A stretch of 20,315 bases of DNA from Planctomycetota bacterium (GTDB lineage Bacteria; Planctomycetota; PUPC01; JACPCR01). The position numbers and the translations under genes were made by a program. The stretch spans positions 1 to 20,315 of the forward strand of contig JASLXP010001259.1 of the NCBI GenBank assembly GCA_030740295.1, given 5' to 3'. Below, one piece after another: positions 1 through 6,625 of the stretch. Numbering within the stretch: the stretch's first letter is position 1; every line of letters starts with the position of its first letter. The notes beneath the pieces are model-generated. The model made no database searches. It had not been told where the DNA came from and was given only the letters and a program-made list of their open reading frames with translations.

Positions 1-357
1 TGGATTCAAAAATTTGTGGACAGCCGGATCGGCTTCCTGCTGATGTTGAACGTGTGCCTGTTGGTCGTTGGATTCTTAATGGACATTTTCAGCGCAACGG
101 TTGTGGTCGTGCCGCTGATTCTGCCTTTGGCGATCAAGTTCGGAGTGCATCCGGTTCACCTTGGCATCGTCTTCCTGACGAATCTGCAGATCGGATTTCT
201 TACTCCGCCGGTGGGACTTGAGCTGTTTCTTGCGAGCTCTCGATTTGAGAAACCGGTGCTGGAAATCTTCAGGGCGACTTTGCCGTTTCTTGTCCTTCTG
301 ATTGTCGCGCTTCTGGTAATTACCTATGTGCCCTGGCTGAGCCTTGCACTGATCTGA
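1..357 (+). CDS. TRAP transporter large permease, C-terminal part (DctM-like, partial)
   Basis: The reading frame is open from the first base and ends at TGA 355-357, giving the last 118 residues of a longer protein cut by the window edge. The sequence is strongly hydrophobic, with about three membrane segments. It carries the pattern NLQIGFLTPPVGLELFLASS, typical of the C-terminal half of DctM/SiaM large subunits of tripartite ATP-independent periplasmic transporters (family knowledge). These inner-membrane proteins move C4-dicarboxylates, sialic acid, uronates or related acids, driven by a sodium or proton gradient and fed by a periplasmic binding protein. Binding protein and small subunit are expected upstream, outside the window, so the substrate cannot be told. 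The gene meets trpE tail to tail with only 7 bp between stops, and no terminator hairpin is visible there. An internal GTG at 16 is in frame but is not a real start. Confidence 0.88.
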   Translation, partial: WIQKFVDSRIGFLLMLNVCLLVVGFLMDIFSATVVVVPLILPLAIKFGVHPVHLGIVFLTNLQIGFLTPPVGLELFLASSRFEKPVLEIFRATLPFLVLLIVALLVITYVPWLSLALI

Positions 358-364
358 GTACGCA

Positions 365-1846
365 TCACATCAGATGCTGCTCAGCCACATCGATCGCTTT
401 CAGCAGCGCCCTCGCTTTGTTCTGACATTCCTTGTGTTCCAACTCTGGCACTGAATCCGCGACCACGCCTGCACCGGCCTGGGCGTAGGCGTCTTCTCCT
501 TTGATGACCAGTGTGCGGAGGGTGATGGCGGTATCCATGTTTCCGGCAAAATCGAAGTAGCCGACAGCTCCGGCGTACGGCCCGCGTTTGGTGGGTTCGA
601 TTTCATCGATGATTTCCATGGCCCTTATTTTGGGCGCGCCGGAAACAGTGCCGGCAGGGAAGCAGGCCCGAAACGCGTCCATCGAATTGCGGCCGTTTTC
701 AAGCTTGCCGACCACATGCGAAGTCATGTGCATCACGTGCGAATATTTTTCAAGCACCATCTTGTCGGTGATTTTTACCGAGTTGAATTCGCTGATGCGG
801 CCGACGTCGTTTCGGCCGAGGTCGAGGAGCATGACGTGTTCGGCGATCTCTTTGGGATCGTTGAGGAGCTCCTCTCCCATTTCCTTTTCCTCTTCCTCCG
901 TTCGTCCGCGCCGGCGCGTACCCGCAATTGGCCGCACGTGCACCTGGCCGTCATCCACACGGCACATGACCTCCGGAGATGCCCCCACGATGTAGAGATC
1001 ATCAAAAGTGAGGTAATACATGTACGGGGAAGGATTCACGCTCCGCAACGAGCGGTATATGTCAAAAGGCGGCGCTTTGGTCCTGACATGAAACCGCTGG
1101 GAGATGACCACCTGGAAAACATCGCCCGCTCGAATGTACTCCTTGCACTTATCCACCGAGTCCATGAAGTCCTGCGGCTCGAAACTGGATTCATGTTCGA
1201 GATTCGTGTCACCGGATTTCTGGATCGGCAGCAGGGGCGCGGGTGTTTCTGCGGCCAACTTGGCTTCGACTTCAGCTATCTTTGATTCTGCTGATTCGTA
1301 GGCTTCCTCGGCAGTCGCTTCGCCTGGAAAAACGTTGGTGACAATGCGCATGGTCTTATCCACATTGTCGAAAATCAGCATGGTGTCGTAGATGCAGAAG
1401 TAGAGATCCGGCAGGCCGAGGTCGTCGTTAGGAACGTCAGGCAGACGCTCGATATATCGAATGCTGTCGTAGGACATGTAACCCACGGCTCCACCGGCCA
1501 GTCGCGGCAGGTCATCTTCGACCATGGGCACGTATTCCTGCGTGAGATCCCACAGGTCAGCCAGAGGATCTTCGGATTCGAAAGCCCTGCATTCTCCATC
1601 TCTCTCAATCTCAACATGATTTCCCGATGCCCTGAAACGCCCAATAGGAGAGCTCGCCACGAATGAGTATCGCCCGACATATTCCCCACCGGTGACGCTT
1701 TCGAGGAGACAGGAGAAAGGACCCCGCTGGAGCCGTTGGAATGCCGAAATGGGCGTCATCGTGTCGGAAAGATAACAGCTATGGACGCGCACAGTTCTGC
1801 CCGTGGCATAGTGCTGACTGAATGTCTCAAAATCAGGTTCGAGCAT
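365..1846 (-). CDS. trpE: Anthranilate synthase component I
   Basis: A 493-residue protein of normal length for TrpE, which converts chorismate and ammonia (supplied by the TrpG glutamine amidotransferase) to anthranilate, the first committed step of tryptophan synthesis. The N-terminal domain has the LLES motif (CLLESVTGGEYVGRYSF, about residues 46-62), which in known enzymes lies in the tryptophan feedback site. The chorismate-binding domain shows PIAGTRRRGRT, LDLGRNDVGR, CFPAGTVSGAPKIRAMEII, GAVGYFDFAGNMDTAI and QAGAGVVADSVPE in the usual order. The CFPAGTVSGAPK form supports anthranilate synthase over aminodeoxychorismate synthase. The ATG at 1846 gives the family N-terminus; no clear Shine-Dalgarno precedes it. 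No trpG or other trp gene lies next to it: it is convergent with the TRAP permease and divergent from the M81 gene. Tryptophan-synthesis genes therefore appear scattered in this genome. Confidence 0.96.
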   Translation of the reverse strand: MLEPDFETFSQHYATGRTVRVHSCYLSDTMTPISAFQRLQRGPFSCLLESVTGGEYVGRYSFVASSPIGRFRASGNHVEIERDGECRAFESEDPLADLWDLTQEYVPMVEDDLPRLAGGAVGYMSYDSIRYIERLPDVPNDDLGLPDLYFCIYDTMLIFDNVDKTMRIVTNVFPGEATAEEAYESAESKIAEVEAKLAAETPAPLLPIQKSGDTNLEHESSFEPQDFMDSVDKCKEYIRAGDVFQVVISQRFHVRTKAPPFDIYRSLRSVNPSPYMYYLTFDDLYIVGASPEVMCRVDDGQVHVRPIAGTRRRGRTEEEEKEMGEELLNDPKEIAEHVMLLDLGRNDVGRISEFNSVKITDKMVLEKYSHVMHMTSHVVGKLENGRNSMDAFRACFPAGTVSGAPKIRAMEIIDEIEPTKRGPYAGAVGYFDFAGNMDTAITLRTLVIKGEDAYAQAGAGVVADSVPELEHKECQNKARALLKAIDVAEQHLM

Positions 1847-2049
1847 AAAAGGAAACTGCAGAATGGTTGATTACTGGAAGATTGGAGTCTCGCCTGCATC
1901 TGGAATTACTGCCATTACCTGCGAGCGTGCTTTTTCAATTGGAGCGGGTGAACATAATTCGCATTCGCGATTATGCACATGGCTTATTGCCAGATCTGCC
2001 CCGAGCCGTAACGGCAATTCGCTCACTTCGGTCCGAATAGCTTACAGGC

Positions 2050-2085
2050 TGGTGGCATCGTGTGGCCACAGGGTGTATGCCACCA
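2050..2085. promoter_or_regulatory. Nested palindromes upstream of the M81 gene (possible operator)
   Basis: Two dyads share nearly the same centre. An outer 9-bp inverted repeat TGGTGGCAT (2050-2058) / ATGCCACCA (2077-2085) encloses a perfect 10-bp palindrome TGTGGCCACA (2061-2070). The site ends 30 bp before the chosen ATG at 2116, inside the 269-bp divergent trpE/M81 intergenic region. The position suits a repressor or activator operator, or an RNA hairpin in the M81 leader. No promoter boxes could be assigned with any confidence. Regulatory function is inference. Confidence 0.35.
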
Positions 2086-2115
2086 TTCCATCGTTCCACG
2101 ATTTCAATCCGCGCC

Positions 2116-3522
2116 ATGAAAATCGCCTGTTGTGGCATCGCCCACGAAACGAATACTTTTACTTCGCTACCGACCGAACTTTCAGATCTCTTTATTCGAC
2201 GTGGAAGTGAGATTGCTGATCCCGTGCTGGACGAGTTTTCGTCAGTCGAATGGGTGAGACTGCTCACCGCTTCCGCGACGCCTTCCGGGCCGATTACGCA
2301 GACAGCTTACGAAGCGTTGAAGGACGAAATCCTCGCCGGACTGCAAGCTGCACTGCCACTTGATGGGGTCTACCTGCCACTCCACGGGGCCATGGACGTG
2401 TCCGGGATCGGAGATGGTGAAAGTGATCTCGTTGGCGCAGTGAGAGAAATCGTCGGGCTCAATGTGCCGATTGCCGCAAGCCTTGACCTTCATGGCAATA
2501 TCGTGCCTGAACTCTGCCTGGCAGCGGACATTCTTCATGCATATCGCACGGCACCGCACCGGGATCAGGATGCCACCCGGCGACGTGCCATAGGACTGCT
2601 GCTCCGCTGCATCGAATCAGGAACGCGACCGGCGGTTGCCCACGTAAGAGTGCCGATGCTGTTGCCCGGCGAAAAAGCAATCACAGAAGTCGAGCCCGGA
2701 AAGAGCCTCTATCGCAGGCTGGCGGGAATTGATGCCTGTGAAGGTGTGTGGACCGCTTCACTCATGTGCGGTTTTGCCTGGGCCGATGTGCCCAGCGCAT
2801 CGATGACAGTTTTTGTTCTCGCGGACAGCGAGGAGACCGCCCTCAGTGAGGCGGCAGGTCTTGCTCAAGAGGTGTGGGCTCGCAGGGAGAATTTCGGTTT
2901 CGATGTCGAGACTGCCGGCATCGACAAATGCATTCAGATCGCTTCGGCTGCGAGAGACTGCGTCTTTCTGACCGACTCCGGCGACAACCCGACTGCCGGC
3001 GGCGCCGGTGACATTCCCCTCTTTCTCGAACGCCTGATCAAGACCGAAGCGCAAAACGCCCTCGTCGCTGGAATCTCGGACAAGGCCGCAGTGCTTCAAT
3101 GTGCCGAGGCCGGCCGCGGCGCAGAGGTCGACCTGGAACTCGGCGGAAAGCTTGACACTAATTTTGAGCCCCTGAAAGTGAAAGCCGTCGTGGGCCACGT
3201 TTCTGACGACAGACGTGAAGCCGTCGTCAGGATCGGCGGGATCAAGGTCATCATCGCTGACAACCGGCGCGCCTACACTCGCCTGCAGCAATTCAAAGAT
3301 TTGGGTTTCGACCCTCTGGCGTTCAGTGTCGTGGTTATCAAACTAGGTTACCTGTTCCCGGAACTGCGTGATATCGCGCCGCGTCACATCATGGCGTTGA
3401 GCCCCGGCTTCTCGAATGAAGTCATTGAAGAGTTGCCATTCCACAGTGTGCAGCGCCCAATTTTTCCGCTCGATCGAGATTTTGATTTTGACGCGGCAAG
3501 TGCATGCCAGGTTGTTGTGTAA
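2116..3522 (+). CDS. M81 family metallopeptidase (MlrC-like)
   Basis: A 468-residue protein matching M81/MlrC in length and motif order. The family is named after microcystinase C (MlrC), which hydrolyses linearised microcystin; most members, found in many heterotrophs, have unknown substrates. The N-terminus MKIACCGIAHETNTF is the family opening (GxxHExNTF). Putative zinc ligands follow: SLDLHGN (Asp124 and His126) and a His in HAYRTAPHRD (141-150). GESD near 101-104 and TDSGDNPTAGGAGD near 290-303 mark the boundary of the MlrC C-terminal domain. I placed the start at the ATG at 2116 because it begins exactly at the family N-terminus; a GTG 54 bp upstream is in frame but would add unrelated residues. 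There is no clear Shine-Dalgarno. No signal peptide is seen, so it is probably cytoplasmic. It is divergent from trpE; its own downstream partner is missing, since the following 570 bp hold only debris. Confidence 0.9.
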   Translation: MKIACCGIAHETNTFTSLPTELSDLFIRRGSEIADPVLDEFSSVEWVRLLTASATPSGPITQTAYEALKDEILAGLQAALPLDGVYLPLHGAMDVSGIGDGESDLVGAVREIVGLNVPIAASLDLHGNIVPELCLAADILHAYRTAPHRDQDATRRRAIGLLLRCIESGTRPAVAHVRVPMLLPGEKAITEVEPGKSLYRRLAGIDACEGVWTASLMCGFAWADVPSASMTVFVLADSEETALSEAAGLAQEVWARRENFGFDVETAGIDKCIQIASAARDCVFLTDSGDNPTAGGAGDIPLFLERLIKTEAQNALVAGISDKAAVLQCAEAGRGAEVDLELGGKLDTNFEPLKVKAVVGHVSDDRREAVVRIGGIKVIIADNRRAYTRLQQFKDLGFDPLAFSVVVIKLGYLFPELRDIAPRHIMALSPGFSNEVIEELPFHSVQRPIFPLDRDFDFDAASACQVVV

Positions 3523-3524
3523 TG

Positions 3525-3538
3525 CACGCTTCAGCGTG
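3525..3538. terminator. Short hairpin just after the M81 stop
   Basis: CACGC-TTCA-GCGTG can form a 5-bp stem with a four-base loop directly after the M81 stop codon, followed by TTCTGT rather than a U-run. It may act as a weak terminator or may be part of the palindromic repeat debris that fills this gap. Confidence 0.25.
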
Positions 3539-3668
3539 TTCTGTAATCGAAGCCGTGCCGTTCGTGTCCGAGCCAGATGCCGATGGTGACGGTCAGACCG
3601 AGTGAGTGGGCTTTATCCAGAAGAGGAGTGATGGCCTCCTTCGCGCCCCAGGTTCGGATGGAGTTCCA
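3531..3668 (-). pseudogene. Fragment of a glycoside hydrolase TIM barrel (GH2-like)
   Basis: On the minus strand a 45-codon stretch bounded by stops (TGA 3669-3671 upstream, TGA 3531-3533 downstream) has no start codon but reads like conserved protein: NSIRTWGAKEA, then LLDKAHSLGLTVTIG, then IWLGHERHGFDY. This resembles the second strand and loop of the catalytic barrel of glycosidases related to family 2, where (G)NSxRTWG is followed by 'LLDEAHxLGLxVxxGIWLGHxRHGFDY' (recalled from family members). Both ends are cut off abruptly and neither flank continues the family in any frame I could see. It is a relic left by deletion or by insertion of a gene piece, not a working gene. Confidence 0.6.
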
Positions 3669-3969
3669 TCATTCCCCTTGCCCTGCTCTCTTCCGTTCTC
3701 TTCGCCGGAAGGGCATCCTGGGGTATCCGGATATCTGCCTTGGCTCTTACGTTCTCAAGTGGGGCAATAAGCAGGAAGGGACGGCCGCCTGGCACGGAAT
3801 GTTCCTCGAGGATGGCACCCGGCTTGAGGCCATCAGATTTCTTTACCCCGCAAACAGTTCGCACACCCTTCTTACTCCTACAGCAGCCGTTGGCCGCAAC
3901 CGAAGTAGCCACCCTCTGCATCCCGTTAGCCTAATCGGTTGTAGCATTCAGTATCGGTCCTCACTCTCT

Positions 3970-4021
3970 GTGGCCCAGACATCCTTGTCTGCGAATTGGC
4001 AGGCAGGGATGCCTGCCCCAC
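3970..4021. repeat. 52-bp imperfect palindrome made of two hairpins
   Basis: The segment contains two perfect small hairpins, CAGACA-TCCT-TGTCTG (3976-3991) and GGCAGGCA-GGGA-TGCCTGCC (3998-4017). They are diverged inverted copies of each other around a central AATT, and the ends GTGG (3970-3973) and CCAC (4018-4021) also pair. The whole unit is therefore self-complementary at most positions. It has the look of an interspersed palindromic (REP- or MITE-like) element. It sits 73 bp beyond the last gene of the pilin operon, so it could also act as that operon's terminator structure. Confidence 0.6.
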
Positions 4022-4094
4022 TATTGGGTTACGGCCGCCAGGTCGCGTTGAGACTCAGACTATCTATTCATCACCCCACTTTCCGCCAGCCGCC

Positions 4095-4442
4095 TCAAGG
4101 CCGGTATTCGATCACCTTCTTTACCTGGCTCCCCTTTCGCGCAGCAATCCCCGTGGCTTGCAGGATGAGCTTCCCCTCCTCACCCTCTATCCAGACCACC
4201 TGGTAAATCGACCCTCCTACCTTGCCGACGAGTTTTTCGAATTCCTTACCTTCATCCAGCAGGGCCATCGCAGCGGTGAGGCCGGACTCAGCCGCGGCCA
4301 TGCTTTTGGCTGCCAGCACATGCTCCGACTGGGTCGCCCTGACGAACCGGGTAGTGTTCAGCATGACGCTGGTGATGACTGACATCACTCCGATGAAAAT
4401 GATCACTGCCGTCAGGGCCGCGCCTTGTTTTCTCTTATTCAT
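4095..4442 (-). CDS. PilX/GspK-like minor pilin
   Basis: A 115-residue protein and last gene of the operon. A short basic leader ending in Gly (MNKRKQG) is followed by one hydrophobic helix beginning AALTAVIIFIGVMSVITSVM, as in class III prepilins cut by the GspO/PilD peptidase. Position +5 of the mature form is not Glu, as is common for GspK. The segment HVLAAKSMAAAESGL matches the 'A..A.ESG' helix after the membrane anchor in PilX/GspK proteins. The C-terminal part (IYQVVWIEGEEGKLIL...ATGIA) looks like a small beta domain. It is far shorter than a full GspK (about 300 residues), so PilX-like is the safer name. Its ATG overlaps the stop of the previous gene (ATGA, 4439-4442), implying translational coupling. 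The final ~75 residues have a clear paralogue in the remnant at 7990-8245. Confidence 0.75.
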   Translation of the reverse strand: MNKRKQGAALTAVIIFIGVMSVITSVMLNTTRFVRATQSEHVLAAKSMAAAESGLTAAMALLDEGKEFEKLVGKVGGSIYQVVWIEGEEGKLILQATGIAARKGSQVKKVIEYRP

Positions 4443-4945
4443 GGTTGTCGTCTGAAAGCCGAAAAACTGAGCAATCCGCCGGGCGCATTACCGGGAGCAT
4501 CCATCTTGTTCTCGAACTCAATATCTACCATCACGCCCGACGGTTGGCCCTGGAATCCAAAGATCTTGAACGAAATTCGGCCAGACCTCATGAACCGTCG
4601 CGAGCTTCCCCTTTTTCCTTCGCTGATACGCACCACGCCCCGGCCGGTAACCGGAGGAATATTCCACTCGACCTTCGAGCCGTCCTTCATCTCCATGAAC
4701 AAGCCGGGCCGTTCCTCTCCTGAGATCCTCCAACTCTTGCATGCGGAAAGATCGTTCACGAGTTGGCTGCGGAATCTGTCCGCATTCTGAAATGCCATGC
4801 CCTGCATGGCCGCGGCCGAGGTCGACCGCATCAGAGATGCCACGCTTACCATTACCGTTCCGAGCATCATGGTAGCGGCCGCCATGTAGATCATGGCTTC
4901 AATCAACAGGATCCCCGAATTCCTTGTGTTCTTCACAACGATCAC
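4439..4945 (-). CDS. GspJ-like prepilin
   Basis: A 168-residue minor pseudopilin. The leader MIVVKNTRNSG is followed by ILLIEAMIYMAAATMML, so cleavage after Gly11 gives a mature protein with Glu at +5, the residue needed for subunit assembly in type IV pilins and type II pseudopilins. After the anchor comes a region like GspJ/PilW (RFRSQLVNDLSACKSWRISG) and a strand-rich C-terminus. The start is GTG at 4945, supported by a GAGGAGG ribosome binding site five bases upstream. The GTG overlaps the previous stop (GTGA) and the next gene overlaps this one by ATGA, so all three pilin genes are tightly coupled. Assignment to J rather than H is by gene order and size. Confidence 0.75.
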   Translation of the reverse strand: MIVVKNTRNSGILLIEAMIYMAAATMMLGTVMVSVASLMRSTSAAAMQGMAFQNADRFRSQLVNDLSACKSWRISGEERPGLFMEMKDGSKVEWNIPPVTGRGVVRISEGKRGSSRRFMRSGRISFKIFGFQGQPSGVMVDIEFENKMDAPGNAPGGLLSFSAFRRQP

Positions 4946-5346
4946 TTCGGCCTCCTCACCCGGATGAGCGATTCCAGTTTGAATGGTTTGCCGCTCTTGC
5001 CGTCGTGCTCGACGACGATGGAAACATACCTGAGGAACGTGCCTGTTTTACTTTCCTTCACCGAAACAGAACACCTTAAGCCTTCGATGCCCTGGGATGC
5101 GCGCAGGCCCGGCTCCACCTCGAAATCCTGTACAACCAGCGCATCTCCCTTCGCGGCCTTCAGGCGCATTATATCCAGTTGATGGTCGGCCTCGTACCGC
5201 ATGATGATTTTCTGCCGGGCCATCCTGTGCTCATCATTGGCGCTGTAGAACAACTGGCAGACGGCAGTGAATACAATGGCAAGTATCGCTACCGAGATAG
5301 CGAGCTCGGTCATCAGGAATGCCTTTGCCCTTTTGGTGCGCTTCAT
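4942..5346 (-). CDS. GspI/GspH-like prepilin
   Basis: A 134-residue minor pseudopilin. The N-terminus MKRTKRAKA is strongly basic and is followed by FLMTELAISVAILAIVFTAVC, a class III prepilin signal with Glu at +5 if cut before Phe10. The residue at -1 is then Ala instead of the usual Gly, which is unusual. I chose the ATG at 5346 because it starts at the basic leader, overlaps the preceding gspF stop by ATGA and has GAGG eight bases upstream; a frame extending to 5454 would add 36 residues antisense-like to the gspF gene. The order I-J-K after gspF is that of type II secretion operons. The main pseudopilin GspG is not in the window. Confidence 0.75.
   Translation of the reverse strand: MKRTKRAKAFLMTELAISVAILAIVFTAVCQLFYSANDEHRMARQKIIMRYEADHQLDIMRLKAAKGDALVVQDFEVEPGLRASQGIEGLRCSVSVKESKTGTFLRYVSIVVEHDGKSGKPFKLESLIRVRRPK
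4951..4957 (-). promoter_or_regulatory. Shine-Dalgarno for the GspJ-like gene
   Basis: GAGGAGG on the minus strand lies five bases before GTG 4945-4943. It settles the use of GTG as start codon inside the end of the preceding gene. Confidence 0.7.
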
Positions 5347-6623
5347 CCAGCCAACCTCGATGTGAGATGAATCAGTGGTGAGAACAATGCAATAGTTACG
5401 AAGCCAATCATCCCCGCGACCAGCAACACGAAAAGGGGTATGACGATATTGCACATCTGCCTGAGGCGTTTTTCACAATCTTCAATGCAGCGCTCACCGA
5501 CCTGATGCAGCGCACGCGGAAAGTGCCGTGAGTTATTCGCCGCCGACAGAACCCACGACGACGTACCTGAAAGTGCAAGCTCCCGGTTAATGGCTTCAGC
5601 AAGCTCCTCGCCCTCACTCACGGCATTTTCAACACGTTGCATCGCGTTGTCATTACGCCCAGCCACGGCAGCCCGGCAGGCCATCGGTAGGGCGGTTGCC
5701 GTTGCGAGGCCAGATTCCAGGAGAGTGGCGAAAGTCTCGCAGAAAGTTGCGACTGACCGGAGCCGCGGCCCTCGCCCAGCTATCCCGGATAACATCTGGT
5801 AGACAAACCTCGGCTCCGGCGGGTGGCCAACGGATGTAACTTCCCACAGGAGAGCGCGTGACACTTGAATGAACACATACAGGTAGAAAAAAAGGAACAT
5901 GAACAGCCAGAAGCTTGGCTGAGGCATCTGATTCAGAGCGTCGATGCCTGCCAGGCCAAGCAGCGACAGACCCAGGAAGACAGATACACCCTTCTCGTTC
6001 ATTGCCGGCGGATCGAAACCGAGAAAAAGGATCAGCATCGCCTCGATGAAAACAGGAACGAACAACGCCAGCCAACTGTGCGAAGAAACCACCGAGCATA
6101 CGGTTATGAGAGCCATGGTGACCGGGGGCAGGTCCAGATCCATCTCGCTGAACATCGCCTGAAACTGCGGCACGATCTTGACCATGATGACGGACAAGAT
6201 GGGAATGAGTAACAGAAGCACGCTGCCAGGATATACGCCGATCCCGATGATTTTTGCCGTGTTGGTCTCCGAGGAACGATTCTGCTTTACGTAGCTGTCC
6301 AGGAGTTCCGGCAGCATGCCCGATTCCTGTCCCACGCGAATGAGCTCGACCAGCCTTTGCGGAAAGTACTTCGACTGGCCATCGAGAGCATCGGCCAACG
6401 AACCACCTTCTTTCAATCTGTCCACCGCACGAAAAATAGCTCTGCGCAGCATGAATGGCTGGTCGACCGCGTAAGCATGCAGGCCCTCCTCCAGTGGCAG
6501 GCGTTTTCTCGTGAGCGTCGAAAGGTACTCGACGAAGAGATCCGAACGCTGCGGCCTGAGCCGAATCAAGAAGGATGCGACCAGATAAACCAAGAGTGTC
6601 AGGACAGCCGCAGACGGCACCAT
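5343..6623 (-). CDS. GspF/PilC family inner-membrane protein (second copy in operon)
   Basis: A 426-residue inner-membrane platform protein of the type II secretion/type IV pilus F family. Two T2SSF domains can be seen. The first contains LPLEEGLHAY, LKEGGSLADAL and YFPQRLVELIRVGQESGML. The second contains FCETFATLLESGLATATALP and RHFPRALHQVGERCIEDCEKRLRQ (quoted loosely). Hydrophobic segments lie at the N-terminus, in the middle (several) and at the C-terminus (IVIPLFVLLVAGMIGFVTIA). In such machines this protein links the cytoplasmic ATPase to pilin assembly. A leading TTG at 6629 is in frame, but GGGAGG six bases before the ATG at 6623 makes that ATG the better start, 2 bp after the previous stop. 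It differs strongly from the gspF just upstream, so the two are not a recent duplication. Confidence 0.85.
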   Translation of the reverse strand: MVPSAAVLTLLVYLVASFLIRLRPQRSDLFVEYLSTLTRKRLPLEEGLHAYAVDQPFMLRRAIFRAVDRLKEGGSLADALDGQSKYFPQRLVELIRVGQESGMLPELLDSYVKQNRSSETNTAKIIGIGVYPGSVLLLLIPILSVIMVKIVPQFQAMFSEMDLDLPPVTMALITVCSVVSSHSWLALFVPVFIEAMLILFLGFDPPAMNEKGVSVFLGLSLLGLAGIDALNQMPQPSFWLFMFLFFYLYVFIQVSRALLWEVTSVGHPPEPRFVYQMLSGIAGRGPRLRSVATFCETFATLLESGLATATALPMACRAAVAGRNDNAMQRVENAVSEGEELAEAINRELALSGTSSWVLSAANNSRHFPRALHQVGERCIEDCEKRLRQMCNIVIPLFVLLVAGMIGFVTIALFSPLIHLTSRLAG

Positions 6624-6625
6624 GT

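Larger units (their letters stand above)
3523..4094. other. Gene-free gap of gene debris and palindromes
   Basis: This 572-bp stretch lies between the convergent M81 gene and the pilin-like operon. Besides the hairpin, the glycosidase fragment and the 52-bp palindrome listed separately, I see no coding region. Two longer open frames (3577-4206 plus, 3613-3921 minus) have low-complexity or arginine/serine-rich translations with no family resemblance, and the plus-strand one runs into the pilin gene antisense. Confidence 0.6.

Noticed and set aside
588..1301. Plus-strand open frames opposite trpE
   Set aside because: They lie antisense inside a strongly supported trpE gene and their translations are Ser/Arg-rich with no family resemblance.
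3577..4206. 209-codon plus-strand open frame in the gap after the M81 gene
   Set aside because: It crosses the glycosidase fragment, the 52-bp palindrome and the end of the pilin gene antisense; composition is not protein-like and no motif is visible.
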